A DNA stretch of 64,000 nt from assembly GCA_000755425.1 (NCBI GenBank), contig BBMT01000003.1:248001-312000 (forward strand), written 5' to 3'. Of the stretch, positions 50,720 to 60,771 are shown piece after piece. Each line of letters opens with the position of its first letter. Within the stretch, counting starts at the first letter, position 1. The notes beneath the pieces are model-generated. The model was not told the DNA's origin. It did no database searches and was given only the letters and a program-made list of their open reading frames with translations. This DNA comes from Vibrio maritimus. Lineage in GTDB: Bacteria > Pseudomonadota > Gammaproteobacteria > Enterobacterales > Vibrionaceae. The position numbers and the translations under genes were made by a program.

Positions 50720-50823
50720 GCGACACTAGCTCAGTTGGTAGAGCGCAACCTTGCCAAGGTTGAGGCCAGGCCTTTTTTGTTAAGAGCTAGGGAACCTCGT
50801 ACCCCAATCGTCGAGTCGCTCCA
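50720..50823 (+). pseudogene. tRNA-Gly(GCC)-like sequence with disrupted T arm
   Basis: The 5' part is a normal tRNA-Gly: acceptor GCGACAC, D arm AGCTCAGTTGGTAGAGC and anticodon arm CAACCTTGCCAAGGTTG. After AGGCC the expected T arm is replaced by a T6-containing stretch. A fragment GAACCTCGT (50792-50800), about 14 extra bases and a 3' end GAGTCGCTCCA follow. Total length is about 104 nt instead of 76. It lies in the position of tRNA-Gly in the usual Gly-Leu-Cys cluster. It may be a damaged gene, an insertion or a local assembly error. Confidence 0.6.
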
Positions 50824-50886
50824 AATTAAAGGTTATTGCAACAGCAATAACTACAGATGGTGTTTGCCCATCGCAATATATTGCGT

Positions 50887-50973
50887 GCCCTGGTGGTGGA
50901 ATTGGTAGACACAAGGGATTTAAAATCCCTCGACGTTCGCGTTGTGCCGGTTCAAGTCCGGCCCGGGGCACCA
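50887..50973 (+). tRNA. tRNA-Leu (TAA)
   Basis: 87-nt class II tRNA with long variable arm. Acceptor GCCCTGG pairs with CCGGGGC, the anticodon arm is AGGGATTTAAAATCCCT (anticodon TAA), and the T arm CCGGTTCAAGTCCGG and encoded CCA are present. Confidence 0.96.
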
Positions 50974-51013
50974 TCTCTACAGAGCTGAGTACCTACTTAG
51001 CACACAAAATAAA

Positions 51014-51086
51014 GGCGCTTGGCAGAGTGGCTATGCAGCGGATTGCAAATCCGTGGACCTCGGTTCGACTCCGGGAGGCGCCTCCA
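51014..51086 (+). tRNA. tRNA-Cys (GCA), copy 2, one base short in the acceptor stem
   Basis: Identical to copy 1 at 48642 except that the 5' acceptor reads GGCGCT instead of GGCGCCT. One C of a CC pair is missing (73 nt instead of 74). The 3' strand still reads AGGCGCC, so the stem no longer pairs correctly as written. Probably a consensus error. Confidence 0.9.
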
Positions 51087-51091
51087 TATTG

Positions 51092-51135
51092 AACGCAAAA
51101 CACCAGCATTGTGCTGGTGTTTTGCGTTTTGTCTT
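51092..51135 (+). terminator. Strong rho-independent terminator of the tRNA cluster
   Basis: AACGCAAAACACCAGCA (51092-51108) and TGCTGGTGTTTTGCGTT (51112-51128) form a perfect 17-bp stem with a 3-base loop, followed by TTGTCTTT. Confidence 0.9.
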
Positions 51136-51208
51136 TAGAACATTATGCAAAAGTCTGGACAAAAAACGCCCTCTTTATTGAGAGCGTAGTTGACTTAGTT
51201 AAGCAGGA

Positions 51209-54200
51209 TTATTGCTTTTCAGCAGATACCTGTTTGGTGAGTATGTTGAATGAGATTTTGTACGTCCCATCTTCAGCAGGTGTGAACTCGATGTTACCGT
51301 TGTTCTCACCAAAACGGTTATCATCAGTCGTAACATCTCCGATACCGTGAACATGCTGGTCATCATTCCAACCGCCGCCAGTGAATTTGAACTCTACTGG
51401 ACTATTGGCAGTCAAGCCTCCCAATGGTGCAAACCAAACAGCATCAGACTCTTTCGTCATCTCTTGAGTTTCAGTATGCGCCCAACCTAATACAGAACCG
51501 GGCATGTACCAAGTCACCCCAGTATAGTTTTCGACTAGCTCACGGGTAACGGTGGGGTTGCTAGTGTCATTAGCATCCATCTCTAATCGATACATACCAA
51601 ACTTGGTATCGTCAGTCGTACAATTCTCTCCACCGCAGCCGAAACTGTTATCCCAGTCGCCAAGAGTAAACTTGAAACCGGAGCTGTTACTCGCACCAAC
51701 TACTTGACTATAAATTCCGTCGCCTTAGTAGGGTGCTAAGGTTCCGTCTACTGTCCATCCATTGAAATCACCTGCGATGTAGACCTCTTGGTTTGCTCCA
51801 AACGGCGGAACATCTTCTTTAGAAGAAACCGGTAAACCTATACCACGAGCTTGCTCCCTTGGTTCGACAAACACTGCCGCGGACCATGCAGGGACAGAGA
51901 ACTCGTTATTACTATACACAGCGCCCTGCGCGATAGAGTTGGAGCTTACATGGCTAGCAATGAGTTCGAAGCTACCAAGCGCAATCGGGTCTCCGTTTCC
52001 ATCTAAAAATCTAGATGCTTTTTGCGTTTCAGGTGTTGCATTGATGACCACAACCGCTGAATTGTAACGACTATCGATATCCGTTGCTTGGGTTGAACCA
52101 TTGTCAACGGTCATCACGATGAGCCCCGCTTGCTGGAGTGGCCCCGTATTTCTGAAGTCAACACGAGATACGATTTCATCCGCGTTCGGCAACGTTAGTA
52201 ATGGGGTCGATTTTCGCACGCTTAACAGCTCTTTGTAGAACTCAAACATTTGCTCAATATGGCTGGCGCTAGGTTGAGCATTCGTGGTTGTCACTTTCTC
52301 AATAAGCTCAAAGTTCGCTTGGTCTTTATCTTTGGCTGGAAGCCCTTTATTCCAGTTATTGTCCTCGCGAGTAAAGTCAACTAGGTTATACCAGTCCCCG
52401 TAATCGTACGAGTCACGTTGCATCGACTTGGAGCGAAGTAATTCGCCGCCCATATGCTTAAACGGCATCGCCTGGCCAAGCAATACAGTTGCCATGCCGA
52501 CGGCTTGCATTCTCACGCGTTCATCGGTTGTAATGTTGTGGCCAACTTTGTACATGTTAATGTCCCAGAACGTTTGGTTATCGTGCTTAGACACATAGTT
52601 TTGTACTTCCCAAGGTTGCTCTGCATAGCCAGCAGATTGTCCGTTGTAATCAAGCGTGGCTCCGCTCTGTGTATTACCCTCAAAGTCTACAAGTTCAAAT
52701 GATTTTAAGTTGCCAGCCATACCCAGACGTATTAAATCGGATTGATGAAGCGCACGAGCGAGCTCATCTGAAACACCGTCGTCGTTTTCATCTAAAGTAA
52801 CGTCCACAAGCTCATTTGGGGCTACATATGCTCCAGTTGCAAAACCTTGTGCTTTACGAATATCATCACCGCTCTCGAACGGGCTTCCTCCTCTTACGGC
52901 GTCACGTAAACGGTCGGAGAACGAACCAATGCCGGTTCCTCCTAGGTGTTTTTGAGTTGCTTGAACAAAGCGTTTATCATCTTGCACTTCGCCGAAGTTC
53001 CAGCCTTCGCCGTAGAAGTAAACCTCTGGATTGATCTCCCTAGCTGCATCTAATGTTCCCTTCATTTGAGCAAGAGGGTGGTGTCCCATTAGATCCCATC
53101 GGAATGCATCTATCTTGTACTGCTCGGTCCAGGTGCTAATAGAGTCGTCGATGAGTTTTGCAAACATAGCGTGTTCTGGCGCTGTATTATCGCAACATGT
53201 TGAGGTTTCCACTGCACCCGTATCGGCAACCAATCTGTGATAGTAGAGTGGAACAATTTTATCGAGAACAGATTTTTTGCTTGTTAGGCCAGAGGCATTG
53301 GTGTGGTTGTATACGACATCAACGACAACATTCATTCCGATATCTTGTTTAACCGACTTAACCATTTCTCGGAACTCTAAAATACGCTGTGAACCTTCCG
53401 CATCAGTTGCGTAGGAACCTTCCGGAACTGTGTAGTGGAATGGGTCATAGCCCCAGTTGTAACTATCAACACCACGAACATATTCATTGAGCGCTTCTAC
53501 CTTAGCATCCTCTTTACTGTCGTTTTGTGAGAGTTCTTCGAATGCTTCTGCGATCGTACCGCCACTTGCACAGTATGGTGCAAACTGAGATTGCTGAACG
53601 CTAGGGTTTAGTTCACACAAGCGACTAAATGGCTGGTCAATATCTGCGACTTTATTTGGATCTTCGTTGATCGTGGCAATATCAAATACTGGCATCAAGT
53701 GAAGATGGGTCATTCCAGCTTCACGTAGTTCTTTTAAATGATCAACAGGTGATGTCCCTTGCTCAGTGAATGCAAGATATTTTCCTTTGTTCTGAGTGCT
53801 CGCATCGCGTGCACTAAAATCTCGAACGTGGGATTCGTAAATAACCATATTTGCTAGTTCATCACCTAGTTGAGAGTGTGGTGCTTCAACACTATCCCAG
53901 CCACTTGGCTTTAAGTCATCTGATTCTAAATCTACAGCCTGACTATACTCTGAATTGGTCGACAAACTGACCGAATATGGATCTGTAACTTCAAACTTGT
54001 AGGCTTTTTGCTGTCTAGGTTGATAGATAGACATTTCATAACGATAGTACTTTCCATCGATACTTTCACTCGGTAGGTTGACGCTCCAGCTACCACTTTC
54101 AACATGTTCCAGCATTGGCTGCGTAGAGACAACTTCTTTGTTGCTGTTGTAGATCACTAGGTTGACACCAGAAGCGGTAGGAGCCCACAATCTGAGAGTC

Positions 54201-55622
54201 ACTTCACCATTCTCGTAAAGAGGACCGTAATCTAGCTGTGTGGCTTCCTCTGCGAAAATAGCATCGAGCGCACCAGCTGTCTGTATACCGGTAGCGCTTC
54301 GCATCGTCATATCGCTGTCACTTGAGATCGCTATAAGGCTGCGTTTAACCAACTTGCTTAACTCCATTCCATTGGGAAGTGAAGGGATAGAGAAGGCAGG
54401 GTATGAAGCTAGGTGTGGGTATTTCTCTTGTTGTTCTGGGCTGAGTTGTGCGCTTGATAGAACAATGGATATTCCAGAGACTGTCGATTGGTTCTGGCCT
54501 TCAATTGCTGACTCGATAATTTTATACTGACCATCATTGCTGAACATGATCTGAACCATGTCAGCATTTTTCCCACCTTGCCAAACTAATGTCTTATCAT
54601 CAAGCAAGATTGCACCAATAGTATCAATATTAAAACCTGATGAGGGACCGGCGAGTTCGAAAGCTTGCTCCCTTGAAGAGTATTGGGTATTGGAGCCTGG
54701 CATAAATGTGACGGAGTTAGTTTCGCCAGTACTTGCTATATCTATCTTTATATTTTCTTCAATAAGTTTATCGTTATTACCGTTCCTAAAAATAACGTTA
54801 AAACAGTCATTTTCGGTGCTTTCCACAGGCAAGTACCATACTGGGCCGAATTTATCGATTTCATCTGGGGTAACTGACTGATCAGTCCAACTCCCATTGG
54901 CACTAACAAGACCACTACAACCCGCTTCTGGATTATCTATCGTCCCCCAAAGGTGCAAGCTAAAATCATCGTATGGAGCATAGTCACCCATCGGATCATA
55001 AAGCTGTAGTGCGATGCTCCCTGCTGGTGGGGAAGGTAGTTCTCCCGGTGCCTCAATTACGGGCAACGTAATATTGGTACCATCTTGAGGAAGGCCTTTA
55101 CTCGCCATAAGTGCATCCTGACGAGTACCCTCTGTTTTTTCACCTGTGGTATCTATGTAAAAGCCTTTTCCGAGGTCACTAGCCTCGACAGATATGCCAG
55201 AGAATATGTCATTGCCGTTTTTAACAATGGTCAGGACGCCGCAAGACGCGACAAGTGAATCCGATAGTGTCCACATTGGACCAAAGTTGTCAGAGATACT
55301 AGGAGATATTGTTGAGTTGTCTGCACATCTAAGTAACCAAATATCATTGTTCATTGCAGCGAAAGAGTTTGCTGTAGAAGCCGCTTCCATGTAGCTCAAA
55401 AATAACTCATTCCCAGCAGGGATACCTTCATCCGAGGGTACGTTTACCAGCGGTGTTAATTCCACTGACTTAGGTTCTGTAGGGTCATTAGGTTCTGAAG
55501 GCGTGCCTTCACCCGGAACAGTAGGAGTTTCTTCATCTGGTACGCTTGGTGTGCCTGTAATGTTTGAGTTATCACTGTTACATCCAACAAGAATTGCACT
55601 ACTTAACAATGCGTTTCAACAA
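51209..55622 (-). CDS. pulA: Secreted lipoprotein pullulanase, GH13 type I, with in-frame stop before the C-terminal module
   Basis: Starch/pullulan debranching enzyme. A lipobox (AILVGC) is followed by a Pro/Thr/Glu-rich linker, two pullulanase-associated N-terminal modules (LFLSYMEAASTANSFAAMNN; GSIALQLYDPMGDYAPYDDF), CBM48 and the GH13 catalytic domain. The last shows YNWGYDPFHYTVPEGSY, VVVDVVYNHT, nucleophile DAFRWDLMGHH, acid/base YFYGEGWNFG and SKHDNQTFWD. At 51725-51727 an in-frame TAA follows TLAPY. The same frame continues with GDGIYSQVVGASNSSGFKF to 51209, a starch-binding-like module. The N-terminus is uncertain: TTG 55609 lacks a basic n-region, and LKRI-encoding TTG codons at 55619/55622 lie in a shifted frame. 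Confidence 0.88.
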
Positions 55623-55773
55623 TATTCCCCAGTAAACGCCAATGAACAAGACTAAACAAAAATACGTTTAATATCATATATTTGTTTTTGGTTGGTTTGT
55701 TCTTCGTTGTTCATTGAAATGCTTGTGTATATAATATTTTTGCTACATATGCGCTACACAAGGATTAGTTACG

Positions 55774-56967
55774 ATGGCACTGAAGCAGAAGATAACCAAT
55801 ACCTCTATCAAGAATCTCACAGTTGAACAGGGACGGCTCAACGATACCGAGATTAGCGGATTCCATGCCCGAATCTCTCCAAAAGGGGTCGTTAAGTATT
55901 ACCTCTACTACCGAATCAATGGAAAGCAGCGCAATTTCTTGTTGGGCTCTGCGTCATCGTTAACGCCAGCACAAGCACGCGATCTTGCTAAGGAGAAGGC
56001 AGGACAAGTAGCAGGTGGGGTGGATGTTCATGTAACTCGCAACGAAATCCGAAAGCAAGAGCAGAGAAAAGGCCTAACGCTAGAACGATTTCTAGAAGAG
56101 CACTACAAAGACTATCTAATTGGCCTTAATCCCAAACAAGCTCATAAGGCGTACATTTCGATTAAGAACGGGTTTGCCTATCTAGCGAATAAGCCAATCG
56201 AAGACATTACCGCTTTAGAAGTCCAACAGTGGGTCACTGAACGAAGCAAGCAAGGTCGCGCACCATCAACCATTAGAAGTGTGTTTAACCGCTTTAAAGC
56301 TGCGATGAATCGCGCGGTAGAGTGGGAACTGATTGAAGGCCATAACCTTGATAAAGTGAAGCTCATTAAAGGCGACAATACCTTGGTTCGCTATTTGTCC
56401 AAAGAGCAAGAGGCGGCGTTGTTTGAGCAAATCCGACTTCGTGATGAGCGATTGAGGCAAGAAGAGTTCAACCGAACCAATGTGATGCCAACGGAGCGTT
56501 ATATTGATTACCTAGAGCCTCTTATCATCATGCAGTCAATACAGGTATGCGTAAAAGCGAAATGCTGTCACTACGCTGGGAGCATGTTTCAATGGATAAC
56601 CGTTATCTAACGATACGCTCTGAAAACGCAAAGTCGAAGAAGAAGCGCATCATCCCTCTCAACGATACCCTGTATAACATGCTGGAAACTTGGCATGACC
56701 AAAACCCAGATAGTGACCATGTCCTCATTCACTTAGGAAAACCGTTAGAGTATTTCCAACATCCTTGGAAGCAAGTACTGGCAGGAGAAGATAGACGAAT
56801 TTCGATTCCATGATTTGCGCCACCACTTTGCCAGTAAGTTGGTTATGGCAGGGGTCGATTTGAACGTAGTTCGAGAGCTATTAGGTCATGCCGATTTAAA
56901 AATGACACTTAGGTATGCCCATTTAGCGCCAGAGCAAAAAGCGGCGGCAGTAAGCTTGATCGGTTGA
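55774..56967 (+). CDS. Tyrosine recombinase/integrase (two frameshifts)
   Basis: The N-terminal arm-binding DUF4102 domain ([40 protein letters not shown]) and a SAM-like core-binding domain precede the catalytic domain. The latter is broken near 56540 (should read [19 protein letters not shown], with catalytic Arg) and near 56797 (continues [20 protein letters not shown]). The remaining active-site residues are visible as HDLRHH, RELLGH and the nucleophile in LRYAHLAP. Net 397 residues. The P4/satellite-type integrase marks the left end of a mobile element that runs to the window end. It diverges from pulA, with 151 bp between. Confidence 0.88.
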
Positions 56968-57361
56968 ATGAAGCGCTATTGAAACCGTTAAGTCAACCGA
57001 AAGCCAACGCACTAAAGGCTAGGCAGCGCTAAATAGCTCGATGCAACCGTTGATTAACCGACTTCAATGCCGGTTAGTTCGGTTAAAGCTAACCGGTTAA
57101 CGAGCGTTAAGATAGGTGACAAAATCTGTTGTACCGTTGCCAGTACTCTATGAGCACAAGTAAACCGAATGAAGCACAATTTTAACGGTTAGGTTTAACG
57201 GTTAAGAAGCCGCTTTAAACCAGTTAAAAAGCGTTAGGTTTTACTATCTAAGCCATGTAACCGAGCGGTAACCGTTGAAGCCAATGCATCTACGGTTAAG
57301 TTCAACGGTTGAAACCGCCAACTCACGGTTACCAAGCCAAAGTGCCATTTCTATTGCGGTT
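56961..57361. repeat. Dense iteron-like array of AACCG/CGGTT repeats
   Basis: By eye I count nine AACCG and ten CGGTT in about 400 bp. The best extended form is TTAACGGTT / AACCGTTAA: 56983, 57182 and 57195, plus AACCGGTTAA at 57091. About one such pentamer would be expected by chance. Several copies are spaced 11-13 bp apart (57182/57195, 57259/57270, 57293/57306). It fills the non-coding gap between the integrase and the next gene; no convincing ORF lies between 56968 and 57469. Likely binding sites for an element-encoded replication, excision or partition protein. Confidence 0.75.
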
Positions 57362-57469
57362 CTCTGTGACTATACCAATGTCTTTGTTCATCTACTGAAG
57401 ACCAATGTTGTTTATAGCCATTTCGGATGATTAAATGCCTGAGTTGATGATGAAAGAAAAGGGACTTTG

Positions 57470-58413
57470 ATGCAGCTTATGAAACGTCGTTTTTTGCGGC
57501 TTAATGAGATTTCAGAAAAAACACAACTCACACAAGGCGACTTTCTTGATGCTGTTAGCGAAGGTCGATTGAAACTGTGTGCCTACTTTGATGGGGAACG
57601 GCTTGGCGCGTTGCAACGTGTTGAAGAGCAGTGGGTGGTGTCTGCTGTTTTCAATTACCAAGGCATCGTGCGTCTGTTTCCTGACGATGCAAAGACGATG
57701 GCAACCATGTTTTCTCCACACAAAGTTACGCAAGTAGGCATACTAGAGCCTAAGAGCATTTCATCATGGAAAGCGGTACCAGACGTTTTGATAACATTAA
57801 GAAGTGCCAATTCCGATATACAACCCAATGTCCGACAATGCCCGTTGCTCCAATCGCGGCTTTTATCAAGCTTTACAGTTTACCAACCATAGAAAACACG
57901 TTTTCGTCGGTCTATGAGCAGCTAGACGAGAAAGCCAAATCAAAATTGGATGAAGTAAAAGGCGTCAATTTTGGTAACAGCATGAGCAAGGCACACCGAC
58001 TGTATAACTCAGAGGTGATAATCAACCCAGAGCAGCTTAGAGCTGATATCAATGACATTGTTAGCGTGTTTGGTGAATCAGTGCTGAAGGGGTTACCCCA
58101 ATCCGAAGTGGCTGACGAAAAACTAAGTATTCAACCTGAAGCATTTTTGTCTCACCCCATCGAGAAAGTGGCGTGTCGTATCTTGAAAGGTAACGTTGAT
58201 CTCAATGCGCGTGGGGTATGGGATACCATGCGAGAGGATGCCAGACAAGAGTTGACGCGAACGTTCGATATTGACCATGACATCATCGAGATAAACAGAG
58301 AAAACTTAGTTTGGCAGGATAAGGGAAGTCGAGAGAGCGAGCTAAGCTATGAAGCGTTTCGCAAGAAAAACTTGTTGAAGGTTAGAAAGCACCTAAATCA
58401 ATCCACTTCGTGA
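57470..58413 (+). CDS. Island protein of unknown function (probable frameshift between 57766 and 57892)
   Basis: ATG 57470 follows AAAAGGGAC. The first frame gives MQLMKRRFLRLNEISEKTQL, then TQGDFLDAVSEGRLKLCAYF and FNYQGIVRLFPDDAKTMATM. An overlapping frame then continues VAPIAAFIKLYSLPTIENTF, KLDEVKGVNFGNSMSKAHRL and FRKKNLLKVRKHLNQSTS. Joined, this is about 314 residues. The start has an HTH-like look (RLNEISEKTQLTQGDFLDAV), similar to MerR/AlpA-type recognition regions, but I cannot name a family. It lies between the repeat array and the AlpA-like gene, so an element-maintenance role is plausible. Confidence 0.6.
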
Positions 58414-58570
58414 CATACTAAAAATCAGGAACTAAAGCGGTAATACCCCCTTTATGCGACCCGCTTCACAAATTAGTGCAGTAAGCGTCATCTAAACCGT
58501 CATCCAAACCGTCATCTCGCGTTAGTCGGTGGTTATGGTTGCGTCTCCAAACACACAAGGAGATAACACC

Positions 58571-58813
58571 ATGACTACTGCTACCGTTGTGAAACGCGCA
58601 TACACAGAACAAGAGACTGCGGCATATATTGGCATGAGCCGTTCGTTTCTACGTCAATCACGTATGGAAGGCCATCGCAAGAATCGAACGGTTGCGCCAC
58701 CGTTTATTAAAATTGGTCGCACCGTTCGCTACTTGAAAGAAGATCTTGATGCTTGGCTAGAAGGTCACGTAAAAAGGAACCATCTGAGTGAGGGAGGGCT
58801 GAACCATGCCTAA
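58571..58813 (+). CDS. AlpA/excisionase-like helix-turn-helix protein
   Basis: 80 residues from ATG 58571, preceded by AAGGAG. The winged-helix MerR-like fold reads YTEQETAAYIGMSRSFLRQS, with the β-wing PPFIKIGRTVRYLKEDLDAW. This is the usual pattern of AlpA regulators and Xis recombination-directionality factors in P4-like islands. Its stop overlaps the next gene by 8 bp. It is a candidate binder of the 56961-57361 repeats. Confidence 0.85.
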   Translation: MTTATVVKRAYTEQETAAYIGMSRSFLRQSRMEGHRKNRTVAPPFIKIGRTVRYLKEDLDAWLEGHVKRNHLSEGGLNHA

Positions 58814-59057
58814 CCTAACTCAAGAGCAAATGACCTTGCTGAAATGGATGAAAGGAGGGCATCAGTTTCAAGTATGTTCGGACTACTGCCCCCATCGTGG
58901 GGCGGTGTATCCAAAAACGCGCTTACCAGTCACGATTCACCAAAAAACGCTTCATAAGTTGAAAAAAGAAGGCTTAGTGAGTTTTGAGCCTAAACTGGTG
59001 ATGGGTATTCGCTGGGATGTGTTTTCTCTAACTGAAAGGGGGAAAGCTATCCAATGA
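58806..59057 (+). CDS. Small winged-helix-like island protein
   Basis: 83 residues, MPNLTQEQMTLLKWMKGGHQ. TIHQKTLHKLKKEGLVSFEP and VFSLTERGKAIQ form a helix and wing typical of winged-HTH proteins. A CSDYCPHRG segment could bind metal. It overlaps the AlpA-like gene by 8 bp and the replication gene by 4 bp (ATGA), so the three are translated together. Regulatory role inferred. Confidence 0.68.
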   Translation: MPNLTQEQMTLLKWMKGGHQFQVCSDYCPHRGAVYPKTRLPVTIHQKTLHKLKKEGLVSFEPKLVMGIRWDVFSLTERGKAIQ

Positions 59058-60596
59058 GCGTTATCGACCTAATGCACGTTGAACGAGATGATAGAGCCTA
59101 TGTTAATCAAAGGCTTTCTCCGTTTTCAGAAGAAATTCAACGCATACTGCTCAATGATACCTACGTCAACCAACTAAGTTTGAGCGCAATACTTACCTTC
59201 GAGTGACGACAAATACTATTGCCAAAAACTTGTCTACGCCACTTAGCAAAATAGAGCTTAATCTCTCTGAAGAAGACTTGAGAGTAAAAGCTAAAGAGCT
59301 AGCTGAAACCATGCTGGCTCGTCGTCGCGGCTGCATGAATGATGAACGTGCTTTGCCTTACCTTCGTGAATTGGTTGAAAGGCAAGGGTTGAAGCCGTAT
59401 GGCGGTCAATACTCGGTGCAAGGTGAAGTCGCGCGATACAGCCATAAGAATTGGTGGTTGCGTGGGCTAAGAAAGGTACTGAGAAGAAACATCGAAACGG
59501 TGCTACACCACTTAAACCAAGTGAATAAGCAAAAGAGCCTGTACTGCTCTCAGCCAACACTCATTGCGAGACAGAATCAACGCGCTTATCAAATGGCTTA
59601 TTTGGAAAACACCATAGCAACTAACGAGCTAGGGCAAAGCTTCTCGCTGCTTGAACTTTCACAAAAAGGGGTGTCAGACCCCAAGATACGCAAAGGCGAA
59701 CTCATGGTTAGGGCGAGGGGATTTGAAGACCTCGCTAACGAACTAGGCCATGTAGCAACGTTTCTCACTTTTACTTGTCCATCAAAGTACCATCGCAGCT
59801 ACTCGAAGACAGGTCACGCCAATCCTAAATGGGACGGTTACACCCCGCTAGATGGTCAATCCTACTTAAACGAAGTGTGGGTATTGATGCGTTCTAACTG
59901 AATCGTTTAGGTATTCGCTTCTATGGTTTTCGTGTAGCAGAGCCACAACATGACGGTACACCGCATTGGCACTTATTGCTGTTTGTTGACCCGAAAGATT
60001 ACGATGAAATGGTGGAAGTGATGCGTGACTATGCCATGCGTGAAGATGGTGACGAAAAGGGCGCAAGTGAACATCGTTTTACTGAGGTGAAGATTGACCC
60101 ATCCAAGGGCAGTGCGACAGGTTACATTGCGAAGTACATTTCAAAGAACATTGACGGTGGCGACCTTGAAGAAGGGATCTACGGCGAATGTCCACTAGAT
60201 GCGGCGGCGCGCGTTGATGCGTGGGCGTCATGTTGGGGTATCCGCCAGTTTCAACAGTTAGGCGGCTGCTCGGTCACTGTGTGGCGCGAACTGAGAAGGT
60301 TGAAACAGGTTCAAGATTTGCCAGAGCGAGCGAAGTTGATTGTTGAAGCGGCAGATAAGGGGGATTGGAAACAGTTTACTCAATCTATGGGTGGCGTGTT
60401 CAGTAAGCGTACAGAACAGGTGTTTAAGCCTCACTACGAGTTTTCGACAGACAAGGCGACAGGTGTTATCAAAACGACGCTATATTGCGCTACAGAGCTC
60501 GTGAGAGCGCTCAAAGGGGTAGCCATTGAAGGGCGCGAACTGATAACGCGCGTCTTTGAGTGGCGTATTGAGTCTTTGGTGCGTCCTGCTTTTTAA
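59054..60596 (+). CDS. HUH-type replication endonuclease, phage GpA family (two frameshifts)
   Basis: ATG 59054 overlaps the previous stop. MSVIDLMHVERDDRAYVNQR leads to a lost base near 59175, then KFERNTYLRVTTNTIAKN. A second lost base near 59895 precedes LNRLGIRFYGFRVAEPQHDG. The nicking active site is HUH (TPHWHLLLFV, near residue 303) plus two tyrosines four residues apart in GYIAKYISKNIDGGD, the P2 GpA/phage replication gene A pattern. LTFTCPSKYH and SKTGHANPKWDGYTP are family motifs. Restored length is 514 residues. It initiates rolling-circle replication of the element after excision. Confidence 0.88.
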
Positions 60597-60771
60597 CTTG
60601 GAGTTCTGTGAATAAGTGTATTTTTGATTGTATACCCAGAGTCATCTTAGATTGACGATGTGTTAACACTAACTTTGCCAACAGTTGATACTCTTTTTTT
60701 ATATGAGTGTCACCAAGCTAACGCCTAGTTTAAAAGCATTGGTGCGGACTGTTATTAATAATGGAGAAAGT

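Noticed and set aside
50720..50823. Intron-containing tRNA-Gly
   Set aside because: The extra sequence is about 28 nt and falls in the T arm, not the anticodon loop. It is far too short for a group I intron.
51725..51727. Selenocysteine or pyrrolysine recoding at the pullulanase stop
   Set aside because: The codon is TAA, which is neither UGA nor UAG, and no recoding element is evident.
56968..57469. Integron attC array or CRISPR array
   Set aside because: The repeats are 5-10 bp, in both orientations and irregularly spaced, with no spacers of constant length, no attC R/L boxes and no cas or intI-integron genes.
57470..58413. Two separate overlapping genes (57470-57892 and 57766-58413)
   Set aside because: A 127-bp overlap in different frames without a ribosome site for the second is unlikely given the frequent frameshifts. 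One joined gene is favoured but not proven.
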